64,000 bases of DNA from CAYNRG01 sp964399545. GTDB lineage: Bacteria; Bacillota_I; Bacilli_A; Erysipelotrichales; Erysipelotrichaceae. Shown piece by piece: positions 17,103 to 25,884 of the stretch. The position numbers and the translations under genes were made by a program. Under the pieces are notes generated by a model that was given only the letters and a program-made list of their open reading frames with translations, had not been told where the DNA came from and made no database searches. The stretch's first letter is position 1; each line of letters begins with the position of its first letter. The stretch is from positions 186,001-250,000 of the forward strand of contig CAYNRG010000001.1 in the NCBI GenBank assembly GCA_964399545.1, given 5' to 3'.

Positions 17103-18543
17103 GCTATTTAAGAATGCTCCAGAAGTTTCAATTAATGGTGTGATGACAGATAGCAGGAAAAAAAGACCCAATTCAATTTTCTTCTGTGTAAAAGGGATGA
17201 TGAATGATGGACATAAATTTGTTGATCAGGCTATAGCGAATGGAGCAGTGTGTGTTGTTTACAGCGACCCTTTAAAAAATAAGAATTCTAAAGTAACTTA
17301 TGTTCGAGTGAAAGATGTAGTAAAAGCATTAAACAAAATTGCAGATTACTTCTATGGAAGCCCCTCAAAAAAAATGGTAGTCTTTGGAGTAACAGGGACT
17401 AATGGGAAAAGTTCGGTTACATCAATGATTCGAGGAGTTTTAAACCATTATGTTCCTACAGGGTATATTGGGACAATTTCGATAGAATATGGAGATGTAA
17501 AGCTTCCACCATTATTGACAACACCAGAAGTAGATGATTTACAAGGGGTCTTAAAGGAGATGGTTGATGCTGGGATGAAAGCGTGTGCTCTTGAGGTAAG
17601 TAGTATTGGGTTAGAGCAACGAAGGACAGATAGCATTGATTTTGATGTAGCTATTTTTACTAATTTGACTCATGATCATCTGGATTATCATGGAACAATG
17701 GAAAATTACTTTTTATCAAAAAAGCGATTTTTTGATGACTTATCAGCTGATTCTATAGCCATAACTAATAGTGATGATAAGTATGGAATGGAAGTAGTAA
17801 GGGATACTTCAGCAAGAGTGCTTACTTATGGTATTCATAATGAAGCAGACTATTGTGCTAAAGATATCCAAGTTCAAAAAGATAAGACTATTTTTACTTT
17901 GGTAATTAAAGGCATTGAAAGAAAAATTGAAACGAATCTTGTAGCAGAATTCAACATTTATAACTTATTAGCAACTATCGCAGCCTTACATAGCAAAGGT
18001 GCGCCAATAGATAAATTAATAGCACAAGTTTCAAATATTGGACAAGTTGAAGGGCGGATGGAGAGAATTCGTTTAGGGCAACCCTTTAATATTATTGTAG
18101 ATTTTGCACACACGCCAGATGGAATTGAACAAGTGATGAAATATGCGGTAAAGATCACTCCCAAAGAGAATAGAATTATTGCGGTTTTTGGATCTGCAGG
18201 AAAAAGAGATGTAAAGAAAAGACCGATTTTTGGAGAGATAGCTGATAAATATTGCGATATGATAATTTTAACGGAGGATGATCCTAGAGATGAGAATCCA
18301 ATAGAAATCGCTAATGAAATTGCGGAGGGAATTAAAAAAACTAATTTTATCATTGTTGAGCAGAGATATGATGCGATTAGGCAGGCTGTTGAGTTGGCGA
18401 ATGAAAATGATACTATTTTATTATTAGGAAAAGGAAATGAAACCTTCTTATATAGAGACTTTGGGCGTGAAGGATATATGGGGGACCATAAAGCAGCTTA
18501 TGATGTAGTTCAAAAATATTATTTATTTAAGGAAGGAGAATGA
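17086..18543 (+). CDS. murE: UDP-MurNAc-tripeptide synthetase MurE
   Basis: Mur ligase of 485 residues adding the third amino acid (a diamino acid) to UDP-MurNAc-L-Ala-D-Glu. The ATP loop GVTGTNGKSS is near residue 101, TTPEVDDLQ and the carbamylated-Lys region follow, and the C-terminal domain has GSAGKRDVKKRP and EDDPRDENP near residue 398. Meso-DAP enzymes usually have DNPR at this last site; here it is DDPR, as in some L-Lys-adding enzymes, so Lys is the likelier substrate (inference). I prefer ATG 17086 over 17080 because AAGGGGGA abuts the earlier one. Placement between mtaB and deoC is unusual. Confidence 0.92.
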   Translation: MIKLNELFKNAPEVSINGVMTDSRKKRPNSIFFCVKGMMNDGHKFVDQAIANGAVCVVYSDPLKNKNSKVTYVRVKDVVKALNKIADYFYGSPSKKMVVFGVTGTNGKSSVTSMIRGVLNHYVPTGYIGTISIEYGDVKLPPLLTTPEVDDLQGVLKEMVDAGMKACALEVSSIGLEQRRTDSIDFDVAIFTNLTHDHLDYHGTMENYFLSKKRFFDDLSADSIAITNSDDKYGMEVVRDTSARVLTYGIHNEADYCAKDIQVQKDKTIFTLVIKGIERKIETNLVAEFNIYNLLATIAALHSKGAPIDKLIAQVSNIGQVEGRMERIRLGQPFNIIVDFAHTPDGIEQVMKYAVKITPKENRIIAVFGSAGKRDVKKRPIFGEIADKYCDMIILTEDDPRDENPIEIANEIAEGIKKTNFIIVEQRYDAIRQAVELANENDTILLLGKGNETFLYRDFGREGYMGDHKAAYDVVQKYYLFKEGE

Positions 18544-18547
18544 AGAA

Positions 18548-19213
18548 ATGGAATTAAATCGGTTTATTGATCATACGTTATTAAAACAAAATTCACAAGA
18601 AAATCAAATAAAAAAATTATGTTCTGAAGCAAAGGAGTTCTCGTTTGCGGCAGTATGTGTGAATCCTACATGGATTAGATTATGTAGGGAAGAACTGGAA
18701 GGGTCAATGGTAGGGATTTGTACAGTAATTGGTTTTCCATTAGGGGCAATGACAGCTGAAAGCAAGGTATTTGAAGCGAGAAATGCTATCGATCACGGAG
18801 CTGATGAAATTGATATGGTTATTAACATTGGTGATGTGAAAGATAGAAAAATGGATAAGATTGTGAATGAGATTAAAACAATTAAAAATTCTATAGGGGA
18901 TCATATTTTAAAAGTAATTATAGAAACTTGCTTGTTGACAGATGAAGAAAAAAGGTTAGCGTGCCAAGCAGTTGTTGAAGCAGGTGCGGATTTTGTAAAG
19001 ACATCAACAGGATTTTCTTTATCTGGAGCAACTGTCGAAGATATAAGATTAATGAAAGAAGTTGTTCAAAACGACTGTAAAATAAAAGCCGCTGGTGGAG
19101 TGAAAACTTTTGACGATTGTATGAAAATGATTGAAGCAGGAGCAGATCGAATCGGGACAAGCAGTGGGTGTGATTTAATAAAAGGAACAACTATAAAAAA
19201 TAATGAATATTGA
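18548..19213 (+). CDS. deoC: Deoxyribose-phosphate aldolase
   Basis: A 221-residue class I aldolase converting 2-deoxyribose-5-phosphate to acetaldehyde and glyceraldehyde-3-phosphate. K151 in ADFVKTSTGFS is the Schiff-base lysine, and the second conserved Lys is in AAGGVKTFDD; the N-terminus DHTLLKQ is typical. It follows murE by four bases with AAGGAGAATG upstream. Together with cdd further along it points to nucleoside salvage. Confidence 0.95.
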   Translation: MELNRFIDHTLLKQNSQENQIKKLCSEAKEFSFAAVCVNPTWIRLCREELEGSMVGICTVIGFPLGAMTAESKVFEARNAIDHGADEIDMVINIGDVKDRKMDKIVNEIKTIKNSIGDHILKVIIETCLLTDEEKRLACQAVVEAGADFVKTSTGFSLSGATVEDIRLMKEVVQNDCKIKAAGGVKTFDDCMKMIEAGADRIGTSSGCDLIKGTTIKNNEY

Positions 19214-19215
19214 TA

Positions 19216-19244
19216 TTGCATTTTATTATGGTATTAGATATAAT
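19216..19244 (+). promoter_or_regulatory. Promoter of rpsU
   Basis: TTGCAT (19216-19221), 17-bp spacer, TATAAT (19239-19244). It sits directly after the deoC stop. Confidence 0.65.
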
Positions 19245-19276
19245 AATAGCATATGCAGCAGAAGGGGGGTATAGTA

Positions 19277-19468
19277 ATGCCAAGAGTAGTGGTTAAAGAA
19301 AATGAAGTATTGGATGACGCTCTACGTCGCTTTAAACGTCAAGTATCACGTAACGGAACCCTTGCTGAAGCTCGAAAAAGAGAATTTTATGTAAAACCTG
19401 GAGTTCGTCGTAAATTAAAATCTGAAGCAGCGAGAAAAGCACGTCGCACTAAATCAAAAGGAAGATAA
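19277..19468 (+). CDS. rpsU: 30S ribosomal protein S21
   Basis: A 63-residue basic protein with the S21 pattern (RVVVKENEVLDDALRRFKRQ and a Lys/Arg tail). The start is ATG 19277 after AAGGGGGG; an in-frame ATG at 19253 would place that ribosome binding site inside the gene. It has its own promoter, and its stop codon lies in the loop of its terminator. S21 is placed near mtaB in many Firmicutes. Confidence 0.95.
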   Translation: MPRVVVKENEVLDDALRRFKRQVSRNGTLAEARKREFYVKPGVRRKLKSEAARKARRTKSKGR

Positions 19469-19480
19469 TTCCTTTTTTTT
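19457..19480 (+). terminator. Terminator of rpsU, overlapping its stop codon
   Basis: Stem AAAGGAA (19457-19463) with TTCCTTT (19469-19475), then Ts. The TAA stop (19466-19468) lies in the 5-base loop. Confidence 0.75.
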
Positions 19481-19610
19481 AATTGGAAAGTTGGGATATT
19501 ATTGCTTTTACGGTAGTTGTAGAATTTACTACTAATAAGGTGATTATGATTTTCCCGAACCGACTTAAATAGGATGATTGACTATTTGTTTAAAAAAGTA
19601 GTCGTTATAG

Positions 19611-19638
19611 AACTAATTTATTCAATTAGTTTTTTTTA
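19611..19638 (+). terminator. Second terminator upstream of ybeY
   Basis: Stem AACTAATT (19611-19618) with AATTAGTT (19624-19631), then Ts. The 130 bases between this and the rpsU terminator hold no ORF that I can support; it may end a short RNA. Confidence 0.6.
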
Positions 19639-19660
19639 ATTCTGGGAACTAAAAAAAACA

Positions 19661-19669
19661 TGATATAAT
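19661..19669 (+). promoter_or_regulatory. Extended -10 promoter of the ybeY operon
   Basis: TGATATAAT at 19661-19669, with no good -35 (TCTGGG region). It lies 20 bases upstream of the ybeY start. Confidence 0.5.
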
Positions 19670-19689
19670 AAGTAAAAGTGAGGTCGATT

Positions 19690-20145
19690 ATGGAATGCAG
19701 TTTTATTAATAAAACAAAAGGTTTTGATTGGAAAAAAGAAACTTCTATGCTAGAAGAACTTGCAAGACGAACGGAGGAGATTTTAAAAGTAACTCAATCA
19801 TTAAGTGTCTCTGTTATATTTGTACGGTCGAATAAAATTCGTGAAATTAATCGAGTTTATCGCCAAAAAAATCAAGCGACAGATGTTATTAGTTTCGCTC
19901 TACAAGATGAGCCATGTACTTATTATTGGCAAGAAAAACAAATTGAATTAGGAGATATTTTTATTAATGTGGATGCGATTAAAGAACAAGCAAAGGAATA
20001 TGGACACTCTGAAAAAAGAGAGCTAGGATTTTTATTTGTACATGGTTTATTACACTGTCTGGGATATGATCATATGACAAAAAAAGACGAAAAAGAAATG
20101 ATTCGCTTGCAAAAGAAAATTTTAGATGATGTGGTTTCACGATGA
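19690..20145 (+). CDS. ybeY: rRNA maturation endoribonuclease YbeY
   Basis: A 151-residue metalloprotein for 16S rRNA 3'-end maturation and ribosome quality control. The metal motif HGLLHCLGYDH is complete and the N-terminal half has the TDVISFAL element. The start is ATG 19690, six bases after GAGG; a GTG at 19678 overlaps that site. It overlaps dgkA by four bases. In most Firmicutes phoH precedes it; here phoH is absent. Confidence 0.95.
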   Translation: MECSFINKTKGFDWKKETSMLEELARRTEEILKVTQSLSVSVIFVRSNKIREINRVYRQKNQATDVISFALQDEPCTYYWQEKQIELGDIFINVDAIKEQAKEYGHSEKRELGFLFVHGLLHCLGYDHMTKKDEKEMIRLQKKILDDVVSR

Positions 20146-20471
20146 AGAAATTTTTAGTTGCTTTTTTAGGAATAAAAACAGCCTTAAAGGAGTCAAGCGT
20201 TCGATTACAAGTCTTTTTTGCAATAGGAGCTCTGGTCATTAGTCGAATTTTAAATTTCACAACTATTGAAATGATGATTTTAATCGGGTTTATTGCGTTA
20301 GTTATTGTTAGTGAATTAGTGAATGAGGCTATTGAACGGATTTGTGATCGTATAACTACCGAGAAAGACAATGAAATTAAAGAAATAAAAGATATTGCAG
20401 CTGGAGCGGTGCTAGTAGCATCTTTTCTAGCATTAATTGTAGGCATAATGATGAGTATTAATCATTTATAG
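20142..20471 (+). CDS. dgkA: Undecaprenol/diacylglycerol kinase DgkA
   Basis: A 109-residue membrane kinase with three membrane segments. The active-site motif ELVNEAIERICD is present, and the length is that of the Gram-positive type, which phosphorylates undecaprenol to recycle the wall lipid carrier. Its ATG overlaps the ybeY stop (ATGA) and cdd follows after eight bases, the same order as Bacillus ybeY-dgkA-cdd-era. Confidence 0.93.
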   Translation: MKKFLVAFLGIKTALKESSVRLQVFFAIGALVISRILNFTTIEMMILIGFIALVIVSELVNEAIERICDRITTEKDNEIKEIKDIAAGAVLVASFLALIVGIMMSINHL

Positions 20472-20479
20472 GAGGAAGA

Positions 20480-20878
20480 ATGAAATATCAAAATGTAATT
20501 GATGAGGCTTTTGAAGCAATGAATAATGCATATGCACCTTATTCTAATTATCATGTAGGAGCGTGCGTTTTATGTAAAGATGGGAAAATGTTTAAAGGAG
20601 CAAATATTGAAAATGCATCATTTGGTGCTACAAATTGTGGAGAAAGAAGTGCAATTTTTGCAGCATACTCAAATGGTTATAGAAAAGAAAATATAGAAGC
20701 ACTAGCAATTGTTACAGATGGTGATCGCCTTGCGGCACCGTGTGGTATTTGTCGGCAAGTATTGTCCGAACTATTACCGCAAACAATGCCGATTATTTTA
20801 TCCAATGGAAAAGAAGTGAAGGAGACAACAATTTCAGAACTTTTACCATTTCAGTTTGGGGAGGAAGATTTAAAATGA
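20480..20878 (+). CDS. cdd: Cytidine deaminase
   Basis: A 132-residue zinc enzyme converting (deoxy)cytidine to (deoxy)uridine. Zinc ligands are in NCGERSA (Cys plus catalytic Glu) and PCGICRQ; GANIENASFG is the substrate loop. AGGAGGA precedes the ATG. Its stop overlaps the era ATG (ATGA). It works with deoC in nucleoside salvage. Confidence 0.95.
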   Translation: MKYQNVIDEAFEAMNNAYAPYSNYHVGACVLCKDGKMFKGANIENASFGATNCGERSAIFAAYSNGYRKENIEALAIVTDGDRLAAPCGICRQVLSELLPQTMPIILSNGKEVKETTISELLPFQFGEEDLK

Positions 20879-21771
20879 AATCAGGATTTGTAGCCCTAGT
20901 TGGTCGACCTAATGCAGGGAAAAGTACATTGATGAATGGCTTGTTAAAACAGAAAATTGCGATTATTTCACCGAAGCCGCAAACAACAAGAAATCAAATT
21001 AGAGGGATTAGAACAGATGATCAGTCTCAGATTATTTTTGTAGATACACCAGGGATTCATAAACCGCAACATCAATTAGGAACGCAAATGAACAAAGAAG
21101 CTTTTTCTGCAATGACTAGTGTTGATTTAATCTATCTTATGGTAGATGCAAGCGTTCCTTTTGGGCGTGGTGATGAATTTGTACTGGAACGATTGCAGGA
21201 AAGTAAGTTGCCGGTTTTTTTAGTTTTGAATAAAATAGATTTAGTAAAGAAAGAAGATATGATTAAGCAATTGATTGAGTGGGAAGAAAGATTTCCATTT
21301 AAAGAGATTATTCCAGTATCAGCTCAAGAAGAGAAAAATATTGATCGGTTAATTGAGGTAACTAAATCTTATTTGGAAGAAGGAGTTTGTTACTATCCGA
21401 AAGATCAAGTTTGTGATTATCCAGAGCAGTTTATTTATGCAGAAATTATTCGGGAAAAAGTATTATACTTAACAGAAGAAGAAATCCCACATTCGATCGC
21501 AGTAGTATTAGAAAGAATGGGCAGGAAAAAAGATAAATTGATGATAGGGGCTGTGATTTTGGTCGAAAGAAATAGTCAAAAAGGTATTATTATTGGAAAA
21601 CAAGGATCAATGATTAAGGAGATAGGAATTCAGGCCCGAAAAGATTTAGAGGGAATTTTAGGTGAAACTATTTACCTAGAACTTTTTGTTCGAGTGGAGA
21701 AAGATTGGAGAAATCGCAAATCGAAGCTTCAACAATTGGGGTACCTTTCTCTTGAGGTGGACTATGAATGA
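20875..21771 (+). CDS. era: GTPase Era
   Basis: A 298-residue GTPase for 16S rRNA and 30S assembly. G1 GRPNAGKST is at residues 10-18, G3 DTPGIH and G4 NKID follow, and the C-terminal KH domain has IIIGKQGSMIKEIG. ATG 20875 is the start; a longer open frame upstream overlaps cdd and is not used. The 3' end overlaps recO by eight bases, giving coupled cdd-era-recO. Confidence 0.96.
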   Translation: MKSGFVALVGRPNAGKSTLMNGLLKQKIAIISPKPQTTRNQIRGIRTDDQSQIIFVDTPGIHKPQHQLGTQMNKEAFSAMTSVDLIYLMVDASVPFGRGDEFVLERLQESKLPVFLVLNKIDLVKKEDMIKQLIEWEERFPFKEIIPVSAQEEKNIDRLIEVTKSYLEEGVCYYPKDQVCDYPEQFIYAEIIREKVLYLTEEEIPHSIAVVLERMGRKKDKLMIGAVILVERNSQKGIIIGKQGSMIKEIGIQARKDLEGILGETIYLELFVRVEKDWRNRKSKLQQLGYLSLEVDYE

Positions 21772-22516
21772 TCTTGTAGAAGGTATTGTTCTAAAACAAT
21801 TCGATTACAGAGAAAATGATTTGATGATTAGTGTTTTAACAAATCAGTTCGGTAAATTATCTTTAGTAGCTAGAGGTGCGAAGAAAGTTACTAGTAAAAA
21901 TGCAGTTACTTGCACACCCTATGTAGTTGCTGAATATATTATAGATTACAAGGAAGAAAAAACGATGTATACATTAAAGAATGGAAATCTAATTGAATCC
22001 AATCGACATCTTCGCGAAAATCTAGATAAAATGAATATAGCAGCTGTACTTTGTGAGCTGACAGAACTGTTGATTCCACAAGGAGTATGGGATGAGGATA
22101 TGATAGAAGATAGCTATCAGTTACTTAAATTTTGTTTGAAAGAATTAAATAAAGAAGGGTCAAGTTTATTGCCGTTGGTGTTTTTCCTTGCTAAAACATT
22201 AGAAATTCAAGGGATTTGCCCAGAGGTGGATGCCTGTGTTTTTTGCAGTTCTAAAGAAATTCAAGGAATTCATTTAGATGGAGGAGGATTTATATGTGCC
22301 CTTTGCCTTCAAAGTCATGGAGGAGAAAAGGTTTCTGAGGTTGCAACTTTGAAACGATTCCGGTTAATAAATAAGGCCGCAGCTGAACATTATCCGATCC
22401 TTGAAAAATATGGTCCATGGACATTTGAGGATGCACAAAGGTTGTTGAAATTTATAGAGATTCATATGGGCGTTCAAAGTGAGGCATGGAATTTCTTAAA
22501 GATGATGAAGAAATAA
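21764..22516 (+). CDS. recO: DNA repair protein RecO
   Basis: A 250-residue RecO: an N-terminal OB fold (EGIVLKQFDYRENDLMISVL) and a helical part with a four-Cys zinc site (CPEVDACVFC and CALC). It works with RecR to load RecA at gaps. ATG 21764 is four bases after GAGGTGG and overlaps the end of era. Era-recO-glyS-dnaG-rpoD is the standard Firmicutes order. Confidence 0.93.
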   Translation: MNDLVEGIVLKQFDYRENDLMISVLTNQFGKLSLVARGAKKVTSKNAVTCTPYVVAEYIIDYKEEKTMYTLKNGNLIESNRHLRENLDKMNIAAVLCELTELLIPQGVWDEDMIEDSYQLLKFCLKELNKEGSSLLPLVFFLAKTLEIQGICPEVDACVFCSSKEIQGIHLDGGGFICALCLQSHGGEKVSEVATLKRFRLINKAAAEHYPILEKYGPWTFEDAQRLLKFIEIHMGVQSEAWNFLKMMKK

Positions 22517-22625
22517 CAATAACCCTAAAAAGTGAAATAGCTAGTATTAGGGAAAGATAGTGCGAAATCCATTTTTGAACCTAAATATCCGTGTTTCTTA
22601 TGCCATAGATAATAAGGGGAAAAAA

Positions 22626-22655
22626 TTGACTATAAATACAGATATATGATATATT
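22626..22655 (+). promoter_or_regulatory. Promoter of glyS-dnaG-rpoD
   Basis: TTGACT (22626-22631), 18-bp spacer, extended -10 TGATATATT (hexamer 22650-22655). It serves the macromolecular synthesis genes downstream. Confidence 0.6.
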
Positions 22656-22692
22656 GAAGAGTGATATATAGAAAGAAAATTGGGTGAAGTTT

Positions 22693-24072
22693 ATGAGTGA
22701 GAAAACATTTGATAAAATTGTGAGTCATGCAAAAAGTTCAGGTTTTGTTTTTCAAGGATCAGAGATCTATGGAGGACTGAGTAATACATGGGATTTTGGC
22801 CCATTAGGAGTAGAATTAAAGAATAATATAAAACAAGCATGGTGGAAAAAATTTATTCAACAGAATCCACATAATGTGGGTATTCAATCAGCGATATTGA
22901 TGAACCCGAAAGTTTGGGAAGCATCAGGTCATTTGGGAGGATTTAGTGATCCGCTAATGGATTGTAAAAATTGTAAAACCCGACATCGTGCTGATCATTT
23001 AATTGAAGAATTTTCCGAAGGAAAAGTGAATCCAGAAGGTTGGACAAATGAACAGATGATGGAATACATCAAAGAAAATAAAATTGGTTGTCCAGATTGT
23101 CAATCCCACGATTTCACAGATATTCGTCAGTTTAATTTGATGTTTAAAACTTTTCAAGGGATTTTAGAAGATTCCAAAAATACTATCTATTTAAGACCTG
23201 AGACAGCTCAAGGAATTTTTGTGAACTTCAAGAGTGTTCAGAGAAGTATGAGGAAGAAGGTTCCGTTTGGTGTTGGGCAAATAGGGAAAACATTTAGAAA
23301 TGAAATTACACCAGGGAATTTTATTTTTAGAACAAGAGAATTTGAGCAAATGGAGCTAGAGTTTTTTTGTAAACCTGGAACAGATATAGAGTGGTATCAA
23401 CATTGGAGACAATTTTGTATGGATTGGATTTTGTCGCTAAATGGAGGTAATAAAAATAATTTGAGATTTAGAGACCATACAGAGGAAGAATTGAGCTTTT
23501 ATTCTTCTGGAACATGTGATATTGAGTATCATTTTCCGTTTGGATGGGGAGAATGTTGGGGAATTGCTAATCGAACAGATTATGATTTAAAGAAACATAT
23601 GGAACATTCAAAAACATCAACGGAGTATTTGGATCCTATGACTAATGAAAAATATATTCCTTATTGCGTAGAACCATCAGTAGGTGTAGAACGTCTATTC
23701 TTACTTTTCTTTTGTGAAGCGTATGAAGAAGAGAAAATTGATGAGGAAAATACAAGAGTGGTGATGAAATTTTCCCCACATTTAGCTCCTATTAAAGCTG
23801 CTATTTTACCATTATCGAAGCAATTAAGTGAATCAGCTATGGAATTGTACAATGAGTTATCGTTAGAGTTTATGGTTGACTTTGATGAAGCAGGTAGTAT
23901 TGGGAAACGATATCGAAGACAAGATGCAGTAGGTACTCCATTTTGTATTACAGTAGATTTTGATACAGAGACAGATGGATGTGTGACTATTCGGCACAGA
24001 GATACGATGGAACAAGAAAGAATTCCTCTGACAGAGGTTAAGGAGTATATAGCAAAGGCAATTAAATTTTAA
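22693..24072 (+). CDS. glyS: Glycyl-tRNA synthetase (alpha2 dimer type)
   Basis: A 459-residue class II synthetase of the single-chain type, not the two-subunit glyQ/glyS type. Features are GLSNTWDFGPLGVELKNNIK at the N-terminus, a CxxC pair (DCKNCKTRH and CPDCQ), motif 2 (GKTFRNEITPGNFIFRTREF), motif 3 (PSVGVERLF), and a C-terminal anticodon-binding domain. The start is ATG 22693 after GGGTGAAG. No T-box is visible upstream, unlike tyrS. Confidence 0.95.
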   Translation: MSEKTFDKIVSHAKSSGFVFQGSEIYGGLSNTWDFGPLGVELKNNIKQAWWKKFIQQNPHNVGIQSAILMNPKVWEASGHLGGFSDPLMDCKNCKTRHRADHLIEEFSEGKVNPEGWTNEQMMEYIKENKIGCPDCQSHDFTDIRQFNLMFKTFQGILEDSKNTIYLRPETAQGIFVNFKSVQRSMRKKVPFGVGQIGKTFRNEITPGNFIFRTREFEQMELEFFCKPGTDIEWYQHWRQFCMDWILSLNGGNKNNLRFRDHTEEELSFYSSGTCDIEYHFPFGWGECWGIANRTDYDLKKHMEHSKTSTEYLDPMTNEKYIPYCVEPSVGVERLFLLFFCEAYEEEKIDEENTRVVMKFSPHLAPIKAAILPLSKQLSESAMELYNELSLEFMVDFDEAGSIGKRYRRQDAVGTPFCITVDFDTETDGCVTIRHRDTMEQERIPLTEVKEYIAKAIKF

Positions 24073-24102
24073 GCTAAAATTGGACAGAGAGAAGGTGATG
24101 AA

Positions 24103-25884
24103 ATGAGGCTGAGTGAAGATGAAATTAGTGCTGTACGAAGCAAAGCTGATATAGCTGATATTATTGGAAGGTATATTCCATTAGTAAAAAAAGGGAAATC
24201 TTACTCGGCGGTGTGTCCATTTCATGATGATCATTCTCCATCTTTGTCAATCAGTCAAGAAAAGCAAATTTACAAATGCTTTGTTTGTGATGCTGGAGGA
24301 AATATTTTCACATTTGTTCAAAATTATGAGAACCTTTCTTTTCCAGAAGCAGTTGTAAAAGTTGCGGATCTTATCGGATATCCTCTTACATTTAAGCCGC
24401 AGTCAATTGCTAAGAAAGTGGATCCACATAAAGAAGCGGGGTTCAAAGTGATGAATGAAGCAATTCAGTATATGATGTATACACTTGGAACAACGGCTGC
24501 GAAAGAAGAAAAAGAATATTTAGTACATCGTGGAATTAATCAAAAGCTAATTGAAACTTTTGAAATTGGATTTAATGATGCACAAGATGGGTTGTATAAA
24601 TTTTTGAGTGCTAAAGGGTATAAAGAGATTGATTTAGTATCGACCAATTTAGCTAGAATAACAGAAACAGGGCTGCATGATACATTTTCTGCAAGAATTA
24701 CATTTCCTATCCATGATGGAGAAGGGAATCCTGTTGGATTTACAGCAAGAACATTGAATCCTAATATTCCTAGTAAGTACATCAATACAATGGAAACAGA
24801 ATTTTATGTTAAAAGTAAGGTTTTATATAATCTTCACCGATCAAAAATGCATGCAAAAAAGCAAAACGCTATGATTCTAGTAGAGGGAGTCACTGATGTA
24901 ATTGCATTAGCGAAAGCGGGAATACTTAATGTTTGCGCAACGTTAGGGACAGCTGGAACTAAAGAACAATTGCAACAATTGAAATCATGTACATCGAATC
25001 TTGTCTTTTGCTATGATGGAGATTTAGCGGGGCAAAAGGCAACTTACAGAGTAGGTCAACAGGCGAAAGAGTTGGGGTTTATAGTATCTATCGTTAAGAA
25101 TACAACAGGATTAGATCCAGATGAAATCATTGAAAAAAGAGGAATTGAAGAACTTCAACGAATAATTAAAAATGCACAGAGTTGGATGGAATTTGTTTTT
25201 GACCATTTAGCTGCGAATGTCGACTTGAATAATTATTCAGAAAAAAAAGAGTTTGCTAAGCAAGTAATTGTGGAGATTGAAAAATTGAGAGATGACTTTG
25301 ATCGTCAAAATTTTACACATCGACTAACTCAGATGACAGGGTTTAATTTATCCTCATTAATCGTGCAAGAAAATCAAAAAAAGTCAGTTTCGAACAATTC
25401 AGAAAAGAAGATGCCCAAAGCTAAAATTCCTACAATTGCAGAAGGTAGATATCAAGCAGAAGAAATTATCTTAGGGCAAATGTTACTTAGTATTAAAGCG
25501 GCAGAAATGTTTAAAGCGGAATTAGGATTTATGACAGATGCAGAGAATCAAAATGCTGCTATGCTAATTTTAGAAGAGTATAGAAAAAGAGAAGAACTAT
25601 CGATTGCTGGATTTATAGATAGTTTAGTTGAAAATAAAAAAATACAGGGAAAAATAATTCGATTAAGTACAACGGAATCTTTGCCCAAAGAATATTCAGA
25701 GAGTGTTTTAAGAGGTGCTTTGAAAAGAGTGAAAAAAGCTTTGTTAGAAGATAAAGTAAGTGATTTAAAAAGGCAAATAAAAATTATTGGGAATGAGCAG
25801 AGTCAAGAAATACTTTTACAAGAATATAATAATAATCTAATCGAACTAAGGAGGTATATTGATGAAGAAGAAAATGACAAGTAA
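24103..25884 (+). CDS. dnaG: DNA primase DnaG
   Basis: A 593-residue primase. The CHC2 zinc finger is C38-x2-H41-x17-C59-x2-C62; the catalytic Toprim core has LVEGVTDVIALA and CYDGDLAGQKA; the C-terminal part is the DnaB-binding domain. An AGAAGGTG site precedes ATG 24103. The last 23 bases overlap the rpoD start, so the two are translationally linked. Confidence 0.96.
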   Translation: MRLSEDEISAVRSKADIADIIGRYIPLVKKGKSYSAVCPFHDDHSPSLSISQEKQIYKCFVCDAGGNIFTFVQNYENLSFPEAVVKVADLIGYPLTFKPQSIAKKVDPHKEAGFKVMNEAIQYMMYTLGTTAAKEEKEYLVHRGINQKLIETFEIGFNDAQDGLYKFLSAKGYKEIDLVSTNLARITETGLHDTFSARITFPIHDGEGNPVGFTARTLNPNIPSKYINTMETEFYVKSKVLYNLHRSKMHAKKQNAMILVEGVTDVIALAKAGILNVCATLGTAGTKEQLQQLKSCTSNLVFCYDGDLAGQKATYRVGQQAKELGFIVSIVKNTTGLDPDEIIEKRGIEELQRIIKNAQSWMEFVFDHLAANVDLNNYSEKKEFAKQVIVEIEKLRDDFDRQNFTHRLTQMTGFNLSSLIVQENQKKSVSNNSEKKMPKAKIPTIAEGRYQAEEIILGQMLLSIKAAEMFKAELGFMTDAENQNAAMLILEEYRKREELSIAGFIDSLVENKKIQGKIIRLSTTESLPKEYSESVLRGALKRVKKALLEDKVSDLKRQIKIIGNEQSQEILLQEYNNNLIELRRYIDEEENDK

